This document shows positions 7,883 through 15,609 of a stretch of DNA of 24,733 bases, one piece after another (position 1 is the first letter of the stretch; each line of letters begins with the position of its first letter). Under the pieces are notes generated by a model. The model was given only the letters and a program-made list of their open reading frames with translations. It had not been told where the DNA came from and searched no databases. Source of the stretch: Acidobacteriota bacterium (lineage in GTDB: Bacteria > Acidobacteriota > Terriglobia > Bryobacterales > Bryobacteraceae); the NCBI GenBank assembly GCA_026394095.1, contig JAPKYY010000098.1:1-24733 (forward strand), in the 5' to 3' direction. Both the position numbers and the translations under genes were made by a program.

Positions 7883-8821
7883 TTAGGGCAGTACTGACCT
7901 GAGCTTCGATTGGTAAGCTTCACTCAAGGACTTGATAGTGATTCTCGAGTTTTTGTCAATTACCAGGAAGTCCTCTTGTTTTGTAATTGCAGGCACCCTT
8001 GGAGAAACCAAGACTGGCTCAGAGTCAAACTCAGCAATTACGATTCCGAAGAAAGGCAGAAGGTCTGGTCGGAGATCACCATCTGCGCGGCGCTGGTTTC
8101 CTCTCTGAATTTTCTCGGAACTGCTCTGAATCCACCAAGTGTACTCGACGTCATGTCCTGCGAATAAGTACCAGCGTTGATCCTGCTGGACAAGAGAAAC
8201 CATGATGCACGTTCGTTTGGCGGGCTGGCTCGAATCTAAATTCAATTCCTTTTGCGCTTTCGAGATGCGCCAACTTCGATCAATACAAGAGGACTTAACA
8301 TGCTGGACATCGTGTACTTCATAGGAGCCTAGAATATCGATTTCGCCAACGTAAACGCTGAAGACATGCTTACCTGATTTCTCCAAAGCCGCTCTCCCAT
8401 AGGTATCGCTGCTACCGCTCAATGATTCCGACCAAGCGGGGCTTGGGTAACTTAAGGCGAAGCTCCTTTCTTCGCCTGGCTGAAGATCAACCGTTGGGAA
8501 TGAGCACCTGCGCTTTGCTTTAGATTGGCGTAGATCTTCGCTGAAATCTATGTGTCCATGTAGGACAGAGACTCCCGAATTCGAATCGATTTGCGGGACC
8601 TCCAAGATTTTATTTGTATTGTTTTTGATATACACAATTGGCTCGAGTCCTTCTTTCGGAAGAAGCACGGGCCGCTGGGCGGAAGCGGTGAGCTTGATTC
8701 CGGGAGCACGGAGCAATTCGACGAAATTCTCACATAGAGATATCGGCTCTTGTGCATAAGCTCCCTTGGAACTGACAGCACAAATCAGTAGGATTGTTAG
8801 ATTCTTTAGGGACTTTTTCAT
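7883..8821 (-). CDS. Secreted beta-rich protein of unknown function, paired with metzincin-like gene
   Basis: This 312-residue protein has a signal peptide (MKKSLKNLTILLICAVSSKGAYAQ) and is presumably exported. I recognise no named family. Residues about 35-130 carry a pattern common to Ig-like or BsuPI-like beta sandwiches: a strand with IKNNTNKILEVP, then FPTVDLQPGEERSFALSYPSP, then GKHVFSVYVGEI. A few cysteines are spread along the chain. The C-terminal part includes FDSEP, PAITKQEDFLVIDKNSR and a basic end. ATG 8821 is chosen over ATG 8833 because GGAG lies 6 bases upstream of it. It starts 17 bases after the stop of the metzincin-like gene, so the two are probably co-transcribed. A damaged duplicate lies directly downstream. 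Similarity to BsuPI-type protease inhibitors is a guess from pattern only. Confidence 0.7.
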   Translation of the reverse strand: MKKSLKNLTILLICAVSSKGAYAQEPISLCENFVELLRAPGIKLTASAQRPVLLPKEGLEPIVYIKNNTNKILEVPQIDSNSGVSVLHGHIDFSEDLRQSKAKRRCSFPTVDLQPGEERSFALSYPSPAWSESLSGSSDTYGRAALEKSGKHVFSVYVGEIDILGSYEVHDVQHVKSSCIDRSWRISKAQKELNLDSSQPAKRTCIMVSLVQQDQRWYLFAGHDVEYTWWIQSSSEKIQRGNQRRADGDLRPDLLPFFGIVIAEFDSEPVLVSPRVPAITKQEDFLVIDKNSRITIKSLSEAYQSKLRSVLP

Positions 8822-8838
8822 GACGAACTCCATTTTCT

Positions 8839-11106
8839 CTAGTTCAATTGCATCAGTGAAACATCATTTGGACCGGACTCGGAGAATTTGTGATCAGCAG
8901 AATTGTGGCTATCGATAGACTTAAAAAAATTATATGTCATAAGCCTATTCTTTTTGTATAGAAGCACGTCCAGATCTGGCCAAAGCGAGGATAGTGAGCC
9001 TCCAGAGCAAATGTAATGTGCTATGCCAGTCATTACAGTATCAATTGGAGTGGCTGCCGGACTAATCACCGAACTTGTTAACTCGCAACCAATAACTAGC
9101 GGATTAAAGACCCCATTTGTCACTAGCGACACGGTGTCCAATTCCACGTAGGCTCCAGATGCTTTTGAGTAGTACTGCACGTAAAGGTAAAATCCATTCG
9201 GAGGAATCAAAGATTGGGCATATTGCATACTGGGCAGCAGGAGAAGTTGACTTGGTAAGAGAAAAGTTTGATAATGACTTAGCTTTTTTGTGTAGTGCTT
9301 CAGATTATATCGATGACCAATTTCATGAGCTACGGTGGTTGAAATCAAGGTATTCTCAAGGATTCCATCGTTCCCGGCAGTTGCTGCAATATTGTTCACG
9401 CAGATTTTTATTGCTTGGTCAGATTTTCCAGAAACTGGCGTTATGCCGAGTTGTTGTCCAGGGCAAGAAGAAGGCACAAGCAGGATGGGATAATTTATCG
9501 GATTAGAATCCTCCTCAGTGTTCTTGTTTAGCGGAAGTGATTGGACTGAAGTACCGGCCATGGTTGAATACTGGTCGGACCGGAGATTGTGCAACTTGAC
9601 GCTCAAGAGTGGATCATCATACTCATCCCTTAGAAGATCCCCATTGCTATTCGTCTTCTGCGGGAGTTCTTTTTCTAAAACCGACTTCACAGCAATCTTC
9701 ATTTTGCCAATATAAGCCCCAGATTCTTGATGTCCGACATAGAAGGAGTCCAGAATGGACCCGTCGGTTCTCTCAAACTGAATATCGTCCGAATCGTTTA
9801 CAGTATGAAAGCCACGATATTCGTCGTACGCTCCGTAGCCATCACCTGGAGTCACGCTTGCGGGCGTAGTCGGCAAAGAGGTTTCCCCATCCCAATATTT
9901 TGGGAAGTGAATTACCCCTAGCGCCCGCGTGGCCTTCGGTTTTTCCCATGAGTCGGCAATCCAATTGCAGTCCACGTCTATTGGTATCTGCTGAAACCCC
10001 CGCTTGTCGTTTGAATCAACAGCGCATGCTGCTTTGGGCAAAAGATTGAAATCATCGTCTTCGACATCCGTGGAATCAGCATAGATCCAGACCCCATCGA
10101 CGTTGATCTTAGCTCGGATGAGGGTTACCCCGCCATAATCGAAAGAAGTCACTGTGACTTCTTTGAAGTCGACTTCTTCGGAAGTTTGTATTGATTGCCC
10201 TACCGAGGTCGGCGCATCAAAACCCTCGTTAGCTTCCTGAGTAAAGCGGAAGTCGGGATCATTCTTGCCAGAGCCTGCACCATTTCCAAAATTTGACGAA
10301 GTGCCATCCCGATAGTCGACCACACCACTTGGATTTCCAAGTTCGAAAGTGATTTTGTACTTGGGTACTTCGGCAATACCTGAACCGCCAACAAAGGCTG
10401 CCTGCACTTTGATGCTCTTACCGTCGTTGACAGGGCACATAAAGCATTGTTTATGACGAGATTTCCGTGCAATCTCAACTGAGCCACTCTCCCGTGAATC
10501 TTCGGGCCAATAGAAGTAGGCGAATGGTGAGTGTATGAGCTTGAATTCAAGCGGACCTACGCCGATCTCCAGAGCTTGTACACGTTGCGGGTAAGGGAAT
10601 CCGCCGCTCATTTGAATCCTCATTTCAAATTCGCAATCGGCAGAGACCGTGCACTGAGATACATCGATTACAGTCGCGGTAATTTTTGACCGTAGGACGC
10701 CATCTTCAGTCATTTCAGAATCCCAATCCCCTGGGGCCGGATTTAGACCATTGGTGGTTGATGTGACCTGAGCAGATTGTCCGCTTGGACCAAGGACTTG
10801 GACAGAATAACTCGATGAGCAGAAGTTGGGATTGTTTGGGACCTCTTCAACACAAAGGGATGATGATTCCAAATATTGCTCTTTGATTTCAACGAGAACG
10901 AGCTTCTGCCCTTTCACAGCCTTCAGACGCTGGATACAATCAATCGGTTCCGGAGAAACCTCAATTCCAGTCCAGAATGGAATCGAACGGCTGATGCTCT
11001 GCAAGGGTTCGGTGAACCCACCGGCATGACACGTCGGTTCTTGGCAAAAACTTGGTAGAACCGACAGAAACAAACACAAGATCAAAGGTTGGATCTTCAG
11101 TGGCAT
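8839..11106 (-). CDS. Large secreted metzincin-like zinc metallopeptidase
   Basis: This 755-residue exported protein has a likely signal peptide (MPLKIQPLILCLFLSVLPSF). Near the C-terminus it carries HEIGHRYNLKH (H594, E595, H598, H604), which fits the metzincin zinc motif HExxHxxGxxH with Asn in place of Gly. A candidate Met-turn, NRLMTYN (M723), lies about 120 residues later. Residues about 375-388 (DVDCNWIADSWE) resemble the calcium-binding D-x-D-x-N loops that precede secreted-protein modules, and GDGYGAYDEYRGF follows. The N-terminal half is cysteine-containing and beta-rich, with no family recognised. ATG 11106 was preferred over the upstream in-frame TTG at 11145 because the extra residues would place a basic stretch before the signal peptide. 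The gene heads an AT-rich minus-strand island. Protease activity is inferred from the motif, and the substrate is unknown. Confidence 0.7.
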   Translation of the reverse strand: MPLKIQPLILCLFLSVLPSFCQEPTCHAGGFTEPLQSISRSIPFWTGIEVSPEPIDCIQRLKAVKGQKLVLVEIKEQYLESSSLCVEEVPNNPNFCSSSYSVQVLGPSGQSAQVTSTTNGLNPAPGDWDSEMTEDGVLRSKITATVIDVSQCTVSADCEFEMRIQMSGGFPYPQRVQALEIGVGPLEFKLIHSPFAYFYWPEDSRESGSVEIARKSRHKQCFMCPVNDGKSIKVQAAFVGGSGIAEVPKYKITFELGNPSGVVDYRDGTSSNFGNGAGSGKNDPDFRFTQEANEGFDAPTSVGQSIQTSEEVDFKEVTVTSFDYGGVTLIRAKINVDGVWIYADSTDVEDDDFNLLPKAACAVDSNDKRGFQQIPIDVDCNWIADSWEKPKATRALGVIHFPKYWDGETSLPTTPASVTPGDGYGAYDEYRGFHTVNDSDDIQFERTDGSILDSFYVGHQESGAYIGKMKIAVKSVLEKELPQKTNSNGDLLRDEYDDPLLSVKLHNLRSDQYSTMAGTSVQSLPLNKNTEEDSNPINYPILLVPSSCPGQQLGITPVSGKSDQAIKICVNNIAATAGNDGILENTLISTTVAHEIGHRYNLKHYTKKLSHYQTFLLPSQLLLLPSMQYAQSLIPPNGFYLYVQYYSKASGAYVELDTVSLVTNGVFNPLVIGCELTSSVISPAATPIDTVMTGIAHYICSGGSLSSLWPDLDVLLYKKNRLMTYNFFKSIDSHNSADHKFSESGPNDVSLMQLN

Positions 11107-11274
11107 ATACCCGCATACTACTTTTTTTTTATACGCCACTTTCAAGCAAATTCTTAATTCAATTTATTTAGCCAAGCATTCACTTTGCGTTATGTGCCTA
11201 GTCTCATTGCATGGAGAGACAAATGTTGTTCACAAAAATGAAACACAAGTAAGTAAAAATCGCTAGTTGTTGAT
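11107..11274 (-). promoter_or_regulatory. AT-rich upstream region of the metzincin-like operon
   Basis: This gap of about 168 bases must hold the promoter of the metzincin-like gene (minus strand), because the next gene upstream ends here in the same direction. It is strongly AT-rich and includes a run of nine T at 11122-11130 (plus strand), 16 bases before the chosen start codon. I could not assign a convincing -35/-10 pair, and no clear terminator for the upstream operon is visible. Confidence 0.3.
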
Positions 11275-13728
11275 CTAGAGAATTTTGAGAAGAGGCTCAG
11301 CCTTTGGCACATAAAGGCTGCCTTCAGTGAGACCCTCCGGGACGCAGTGGCTTAGGAGCCGCTGGAGTTCGGAGGGTCTTTTCTTTTCACTTAAGACTTC
11401 TTTGAAGATGGTGCAAATCTCGGTTACTTGCTCGGCCGTCTCGTGGACGAATTCGATTCTGAAATGGCGGATGCCGGCGCGTTGCCAGGATTCTAGATGC
11501 GTTGCTGAGTGCTGGGCTTCGGCTCCGAATACTGTATTGCGGCAGCCTACGTCGGCTACTACCGGGTGGCGGCGGCCTTGCTCGTCTTGTAACGAAATCT
11601 CATGCTTTTCGCAGGGGCGGCCACAGTCGAGATACGACGTTCCCTTGGACATGAAGCGGCAGAAGACGCAGTGCTCGGTGTGGAAGACGGGGAGGTGCTG
11701 GAAGGCTACTACTTCTATCTTGTCTGCGCCGCTTTCGATTGCCAGGGCTTCGATTTGACGGGCGTTGAGGTCGTGGGTTGGGGTTAGACGGTTCAGGCCC
11801 ATCTCAAGGAGGATTTTTGCTGTGACCGCGTTTGCGGCGTTGAGGCTGAAGTCTCCGGTCAGATTGGGTAGACCCTTGAGTCGATCCAGGAGACCGGCGG
11901 AGCGGATCAGGAGGCCGCAGTTTAGCTTCGACAGGAAGTCGGCGATTTTGTCTTCGCCTGGCTTCAAAACTCTGGGACTGGCTACTCTTGCAGGGATGCC
12001 GCTCGCCTTTAGTTTCTCCAGCGAAGGCCAGAGGCCGTAGAGATCGAGATAGTCGAGGGTGATGCTGGCAGGTTGCGCAGCGATGGCGGCGTCGAGTTGT
12101 CTTGCGGCTCTTACCATGACGTGGAGTTGTGGCTCCGTAGCTTCGACCTTGGGGTTGGCTTGCGGTTGTCTCTGCCAGTGACTGGTTGGCTTTGCCTTGC
12201 TGGTGGCGGCGATTTCGTCCAGTTTCTCTACGGCCTCGCGACGGAGCTGATTCAGCAATGAGACCGGGACGAAGGGGTTGCCTTCGATGCTTGCTTCGAG
12301 AGTTTCCAGATCGTAAGCAGTGTTGCCCAGGCGGCTGAGTTGGGCTCGGAGTGTCTCTTCGGTTAGGCCTTGCTGTTGGGCGGGGCCGAGCTGGCTTGAG
12401 GACTCAACTACTACGACGGTGTTGCCTCTGGTCCATTCCATGCGTAGGGGTTGGCCGATGCTTGCGGTTACTTTTACTGATACGGGACGGCGGTAGACGG
12501 GTTGGGTTGCTTCGGTGTATCTCTTGGCCAGCTTGTCGGTCTCGGGGTCGCTGGAGCGCCAGAGGAGGTCGCCAACGCGGATGCGCTTGGTGTCGAGGGC
12601 TTGATTGGCGAAGCCTAGCTCTACCAGTTTCTTGGTGATTTCACGAACGGTATAGAGACGGCCGCCCTCTTCTTTCTCTTGCGGGCTACGCCAGTCTGCG
12701 GCGTCGAAGACTATGCCGTCGCCGGGCTTGAGTGGCGAGACTGCGTGGTTGGGGCCGACCTCTACACGGATAGCTTCGGGGCGGATTTCTGAGACGCGGC
12801 CCATCCAGACGCCACGGTGCCGCGGGCCGCGGCCGATGACTGCCTTTTGATGGTTGGTGCCGCTTAGGAAGAAGGGGCCGAGGCCGCGGGAGTAAACCTG
12901 TTCGAGGTGGACGCGATCTTGGGCAGTGACGGCGTAGGCTCCGTCGACGGCTTTGCGATAGGCGGCGGTGGTGAGCGCTACGTATTCGGCATCTTTATAG
13001 CGGCCTTCGATCTTGAGTGAAGAGATACCGAGGGGGATCAGTTTTGGGATCCACTCTAGCGTGTAAAGATCGCCGGGGCTCAGTAAGTATCTTGCGTCTT
13101 TGAGGGGTTCAATCAGTTCGTCGACGACGAGTTCATAGGGCAGGCGGCAGGCCTGGGCACATTGGCCCCGGTTGGCACTGCGGCCGCCCCAGGCTTCTGA
13201 GCTGAAGCATTGGCCGGAGTAGGCTACGCATAATGCGCCGTGGACAAAGATCTCGAGCTCACAATCGGTCTCGCTTCGGATTTTGGCGATCTCCTCTAAC
13301 GAGAGTTCGCGGGCGAGGTTGACTCGTGTGGCACCGAGACGCTGGGCGAGGCGGACACCGTCTGAGTTGGTGATGCTCATCTGGGTGCTGCCGTGGATCT
13401 CGAGATCTGGTGCGATTTGATGGGCTAAAGAGCAGACGCCTAAATCCTGAACGATGATGGCGTCGGCACCGGCCTGGGCGATGGCTTCGATGGTCTTAGC
13501 GGCGGCATTGAGTTCTTTATCGAAGACCAGCGTATTGAAGGTAACGTAGCCTTTGACACCTCGTTTGTGTAGGGTGGCGAGGGCTTCGGGGAGTTCTTCG
13601 AGGGTGAAGCCCACCTTGGCACGGGCGGAGAAGTGGGTAAGGCCGAAGTAGACACTATCGGCACCTGCTTCTATGGCAGCTTTGAGTTGCGGCCAATGCC
13701 CCGCCGGGCTCATGATCTCTGGCTTCAT
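11275..13728 (-). CDS. U32 peptidase-family protein with DUF3656-like region (RlhA/TrhP relatives)
   Basis: This 817-residue cytoplasmic protein starts with the U32 pattern (MKPEIMSPAGHWPQLKAAIEAG, then GADSVYFGL). It contains a cysteine set typical of the family: C167 and C174 (HGALCVAYSGQC), then C190 and C194 (NRGQCAQACRLPY). U32 proteins with these cysteines bind an iron-sulfur cluster. Characterised relatives RlhA and TrhP hydroxylate 23S rRNA and tRNA, using prephenate as oxygen source. A second cysteine group near the C-terminus (HCVFCRFMSKG, DCGRPCEKHE, DVGCRNTVFG) could bind another metal. The centre fits the DUF3656 collagenase-like region. The length exceeds E. coli RlhA (about 650 residues). 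The start is separated from the stop of the upstream phosphatase gene by one base, so translation is probably coupled. An RNA-modifying role is an inference; true peptidase activity is less likely. Confidence 0.85.
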   Translation of the reverse strand: MKPEIMSPAGHWPQLKAAIEAGADSVYFGLTHFSARAKVGFTLEELPEALATLHKRGVKGYVTFNTLVFDKELNAAAKTIEAIAQAGADAIIVQDLGVCSLAHQIAPDLEIHGSTQMSITNSDGVRLAQRLGATRVNLARELSLEEIAKIRSETDCELEIFVHGALCVAYSGQCFSSEAWGGRSANRGQCAQACRLPYELVVDELIEPLKDARYLLSPGDLYTLEWIPKLIPLGISSLKIEGRYKDAEYVALTTAAYRKAVDGAYAVTAQDRVHLEQVYSRGLGPFFLSGTNHQKAVIGRGPRHRGVWMGRVSEIRPEAIRVEVGPNHAVSPLKPGDGIVFDAADWRSPQEKEEGGRLYTVREITKKLVELGFANQALDTKRIRVGDLLWRSSDPETDKLAKRYTEATQPVYRRPVSVKVTASIGQPLRMEWTRGNTVVVVESSSQLGPAQQQGLTEETLRAQLSRLGNTAYDLETLEASIEGNPFVPVSLLNQLRREAVEKLDEIAATSKAKPTSHWQRQPQANPKVEATEPQLHVMVRAARQLDAAIAAQPASITLDYLDLYGLWPSLEKLKASGIPARVASPRVLKPGEDKIADFLSKLNCGLLIRSAGLLDRLKGLPNLTGDFSLNAANAVTAKILLEMGLNRLTPTHDLNARQIEALAIESGADKIEVVAFQHLPVFHTEHCVFCRFMSKGTSYLDCGRPCEKHEISLQDEQGRRHPVVADVGCRNTVFGAEAQHSATHLESWQRAGIRHFRIEFVHETAEQVTEICTIFKEVLSEKKRPSELQRLLSHCVPEGLTEGSLYVPKAEPLLKIL

Positions 13729-13729
13729 A

Positions 13730-14203
13730 CTAGTCGCCGTATCGCAGACTCAATAGCGAGGACGGCACGACTCCCGTGTTGATGATCACCAGTCGCGAAT
13801 ACTCTGTGTCGGTGAGTGGCGCTACTTTGACACCGAGCTTTTCAGCAATCATTGGCAGGCGATCGGAATGCGTCACCACCAGGATTGTGTCGCTGGGAGT
13901 TGCCGCTTTTAGAAGAGTTACCAGACCATCCAGGTCGGCTGCTTTGACGATTTTGGCTTCGATGGTTTTGGCCTTGAGAACCGGTGCGGCTGTTTCTTGC
14001 GTGCGCCGGAATTCGCTGGTGTAGACGGCGGTGAGTCTGGTATCGGTCAAGATATTGGCCAGGAGCGTAGCGCGTTTGTGGCCGGCCTCTGTGAGTGGGA
14101 CGTCGCCTGTCGGACCGGCTTTCTCTGCGTGGCGAACCAGGATGATGGTTGCGGCCTGGAGCGAGAAGACCGAGAGGAGAATCGAGGCCAGGAGGCGCAG
14201 CAT
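13730..14203 (-). CDS. Secreted histidine-phosphatase-fold protein (SixA/phosphoglycerate mutase-like)
   Basis: This 157-residue protein has a signal peptide ([17 protein letters not shown]) followed directly by the phosphohistidine motif TIILVRHAEKAG (R24, H25). Other family marks are VPLTEAGHKRA, VYTSEFRRTQETA and the second catalytic histidine in VVTHSDRLP. The size fits the short SixA-like branch of the superfamily. Export suggests a periplasmic phosphatase of unknown substrate, unlike cytoplasmic SixA. ATG 14203 shares a base with the stop of cysK (TGATG), and the U32-family gene follows after one base, so the three are probably translated as a unit. A functional link to cysteine synthesis is not obvious. 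Confidence 0.85.
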   Translation of the reverse strand: MLRLLASILLSVFSLQAATIILVRHAEKAGPTGDVPLTEAGHKRATLLANILTDTRLTAVYTSEFRRTQETAAPVLKAKTIEAKIVKAADLDGLVTLLKAATPSDTILVVTHSDRLPMIAEKLGVKVAPLTDTEYSRLVIINTGVVPSSLLSLRYGD

Positions 14204-15159
14204 CAATCGACCAAGCCTTCGAAGAGGACACTGGTGAGGTAGCGCTCGCCTGCATCTGGAAGAACCACGACGATTGTCTTGCCCTTGTGCTCTGGCATGT
14301 GCGCGAGGCGGATCGCTCCGGCTGCGGCAGCGCCGCAGGAGATGCCGCAGAGGATGCCTTCTTCTTTGGCCAGACGACGGGCCATGTCGACAGCTTCATC
14401 GTTGGTAACTTGTTCGACCTGATCGACCACCGAGAGATCAAGCGTGCCAGGGATGAAGCCGGCACCGATGCCCTGAATCTTGTGGGGGCCGTGCTTGGGG
14501 GTTTCGCCATTGCGTGTCTGGGTGATGACAGGGCTGTGGGCTGGTTCGACGGCGACGCTGAGAACCGACTTTTTCATTTCATGCTTAAAGTAGCGGCTGA
14601 CACCAGTGATGGTGCCGCCGGTGCCTACGCCTGCTACAAAAATGTCCACGGTGCCGTCAGTGTCGCGCCAGATTTCGGGGCCAGTGGTTTTGAAGTGGAT
14701 TTCGGGGTTGGCCGGGTTTTGAAATTGCTGGAGGAGAACGTAGCGGTTGGGGTCTCCGTTCTTGATTTTCTCGGCTTCTTCGATAGCGGCGCGCATGCCG
14801 CCGGGGCCGGGGGTGAGGACGAGCTTGGCGCCAAAAGCTTTGAGGACTTTGCGGCGTTCGATCGACATCGTTTCAGGCATGGTGAGCGTGATGGGGATAC
14901 CGCGGGCAGCAGCTACGAAGGCGAGGGCGATGCCGGTGTTGCCGGAGGTGGGCTCGACGAGTTCCTTGCCGGGGCCGAGGAGACCTTTGGCTTCTGCGTC
15001 CCAGACCATGGACGCACCGATGCGGCACTTGACGCTATAGGCGGGGTTGCGGCCTTCGATCTTGGCGAGGACGGTGGCGCCTGCGCCGTCTGTGACGCGG
15101 TTCAACTTTACCAGCGGCGTATTGCCGATCGACAACGAATTATCTGCGTAAACGTTCAT
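14203..15159 (-). CDS. cysK: Cysteine synthase (O-acetylserine sulfhydrylase A)
   Basis: This PLP enzyme makes L-cysteine from O-acetyl-L-serine and sulfide in the cytoplasm. The 318-residue protein has the Schiff-base lysine K44 in [14 protein letters not shown], the substrate loop TSGNTG (71-76), the PLP phosphate loop VGTGGT (178-183) and the late [10 protein letters not shown] segment. The length and these motifs fit CysK rather than cystathionine beta-synthase or threonine synthase. GGGAG lies about 9 bases before ATG 15159. Three bases separate it from the stop of the Rrf2-family regulator gene, so they form one transcript. In Firmicutes, CysK binds the Rrf2-family repressor CymR, and this neighbourhood would permit a similar arrangement. 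Confidence 0.95.
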   Translation of the reverse strand: MNVYADNSLSIGNTPLVKLNRVTDGAGATVLAKIEGRNPAYSVKCRIGASMVWDAEAKGLLGPGKELVEPTSGNTGIALAFVAAARGIPITLTMPETMSIERRKVLKAFGAKLVLTPGPGGMRAAIEEAEKIKNGDPNRYVLLQQFQNPANPEIHFKTTGPEIWRDTDGTVDIFVAGVGTGGTITGVSRYFKHEMKKSVLSVAVEPAHSPVITQTRNGETPKHGPHKIQGIGAGFIPGTLDLSVVDQVEQVTNDEAVDMARRLAKEEGILCGISCGAAAAGAIRLAHMPEHKGKTIVVVLPDAGERYLTSVLFEGLVD

Positions 15160-15162
15160 GGT

Positions 15163-15573
15163 TTAGATCTCCCAATTTGCAATGTACTGGTTTTGTTTGG
15201 CTTGCCACTGGTCGGCAAGCTGCTGGAAATTTGTGCTGCCAAGGATGCAGTGGATGGAATCGTCAACGCGCTTCCACATGTCTTCGAAGCCTGCGGTGCC
15301 GGTGCGGCGGTCGCTGGGGCCGTCTACGTGGAGGATGACATCGCCCACGATCAATTGAGACGCGGGCTTGGCGAGCATGTAGCCGCCGTCTGCGCCACGA
15401 CGGGATTCGACGAAGCCGCCCTGCTTGAGGTTAGACAAGATCAGTTCGAGAAACTTCTGCGGGATCTTCTGCCGCTTGGCAATGTCCGCGATCCGGATCG
15501 CTTCGCCTGCTGGTTGAGTCGCCAGGTCAAAAATCGCCTGCAGTGCGTACTCGGCTTTCACCGAGATCTTCAT
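15163..15573 (-). CDS. Rrf2-family transcriptional regulator (CymR-like position)
   Basis: This 136-residue DNA-binding protein has the standard Rrf2 N-terminus: MKISVKAEYALQAIFDLA, then a winged helix with IADIAKRQKIPQKFLELILSNLKQGGFVESRRGADGGY split across helix and wing. It has a single cysteine (IHCILG). It therefore lacks the three-cysteine cluster site of IscR or NsrR, and probably does not bind an Fe-S cluster in that way. It is the first gene of the cysK operon and is preceded by a strong ribosome binding site (GGGGAG, about 9 bases from ATG 15573). By analogy with CymR it may control cysteine genes and its own operon. Its start lies only 36 bases from the divergent enolase-superfamily gene, so it may regulate that gene too. 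Confidence 0.88.
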   Translation of the reverse strand: MKISVKAEYALQAIFDLATQPAGEAIRIADIAKRQKIPQKFLELILSNLKQGGFVESRRGADGGYMLAKPASQLIVGDVILHVDGPSDRRTGTAGFEDMWKRVDDSIHCILGSTNFQQLADQWQAKQNQYIANWEI

Positions 15574-15609
15574 TTATAAAATCTCCCCTAACCCTATAGA
15601 CTATCTCGT
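15574..15609. promoter_or_regulatory. Very short divergent intergenic region
   Basis: Only 36 bases separate the divergent start codons of the Rrf2-family gene and the enolase-superfamily gene. On the minus strand it holds the ribosome binding site GGGGAG. On the plus strand TATAGA at 15595-15600 lies 9 bases before ATG 15610, where no Shine-Dalgarno sequence is visible, so a leaderless transcript is possible. Any promoter for the minus-strand operon must lie inside the coding start of the plus-strand gene. Confidence 0.4.

Noticed and set aside
11122..11130. T9 run as a terminator of the U32-family operon
   Set aside because: Read on the minus strand it is an A-run, and no GC-rich stem precedes it; it lies just before the start codon of the metzincin-like gene.
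14149..15579. Open frame of 476 codons on the plus strand across cysK and the Rrf2-family gene
   Set aside because: Both genes on the minus strand have clear family motifs; the plus frame is an Asp/Gly/Ala-rich shadow without a ribosome binding site.
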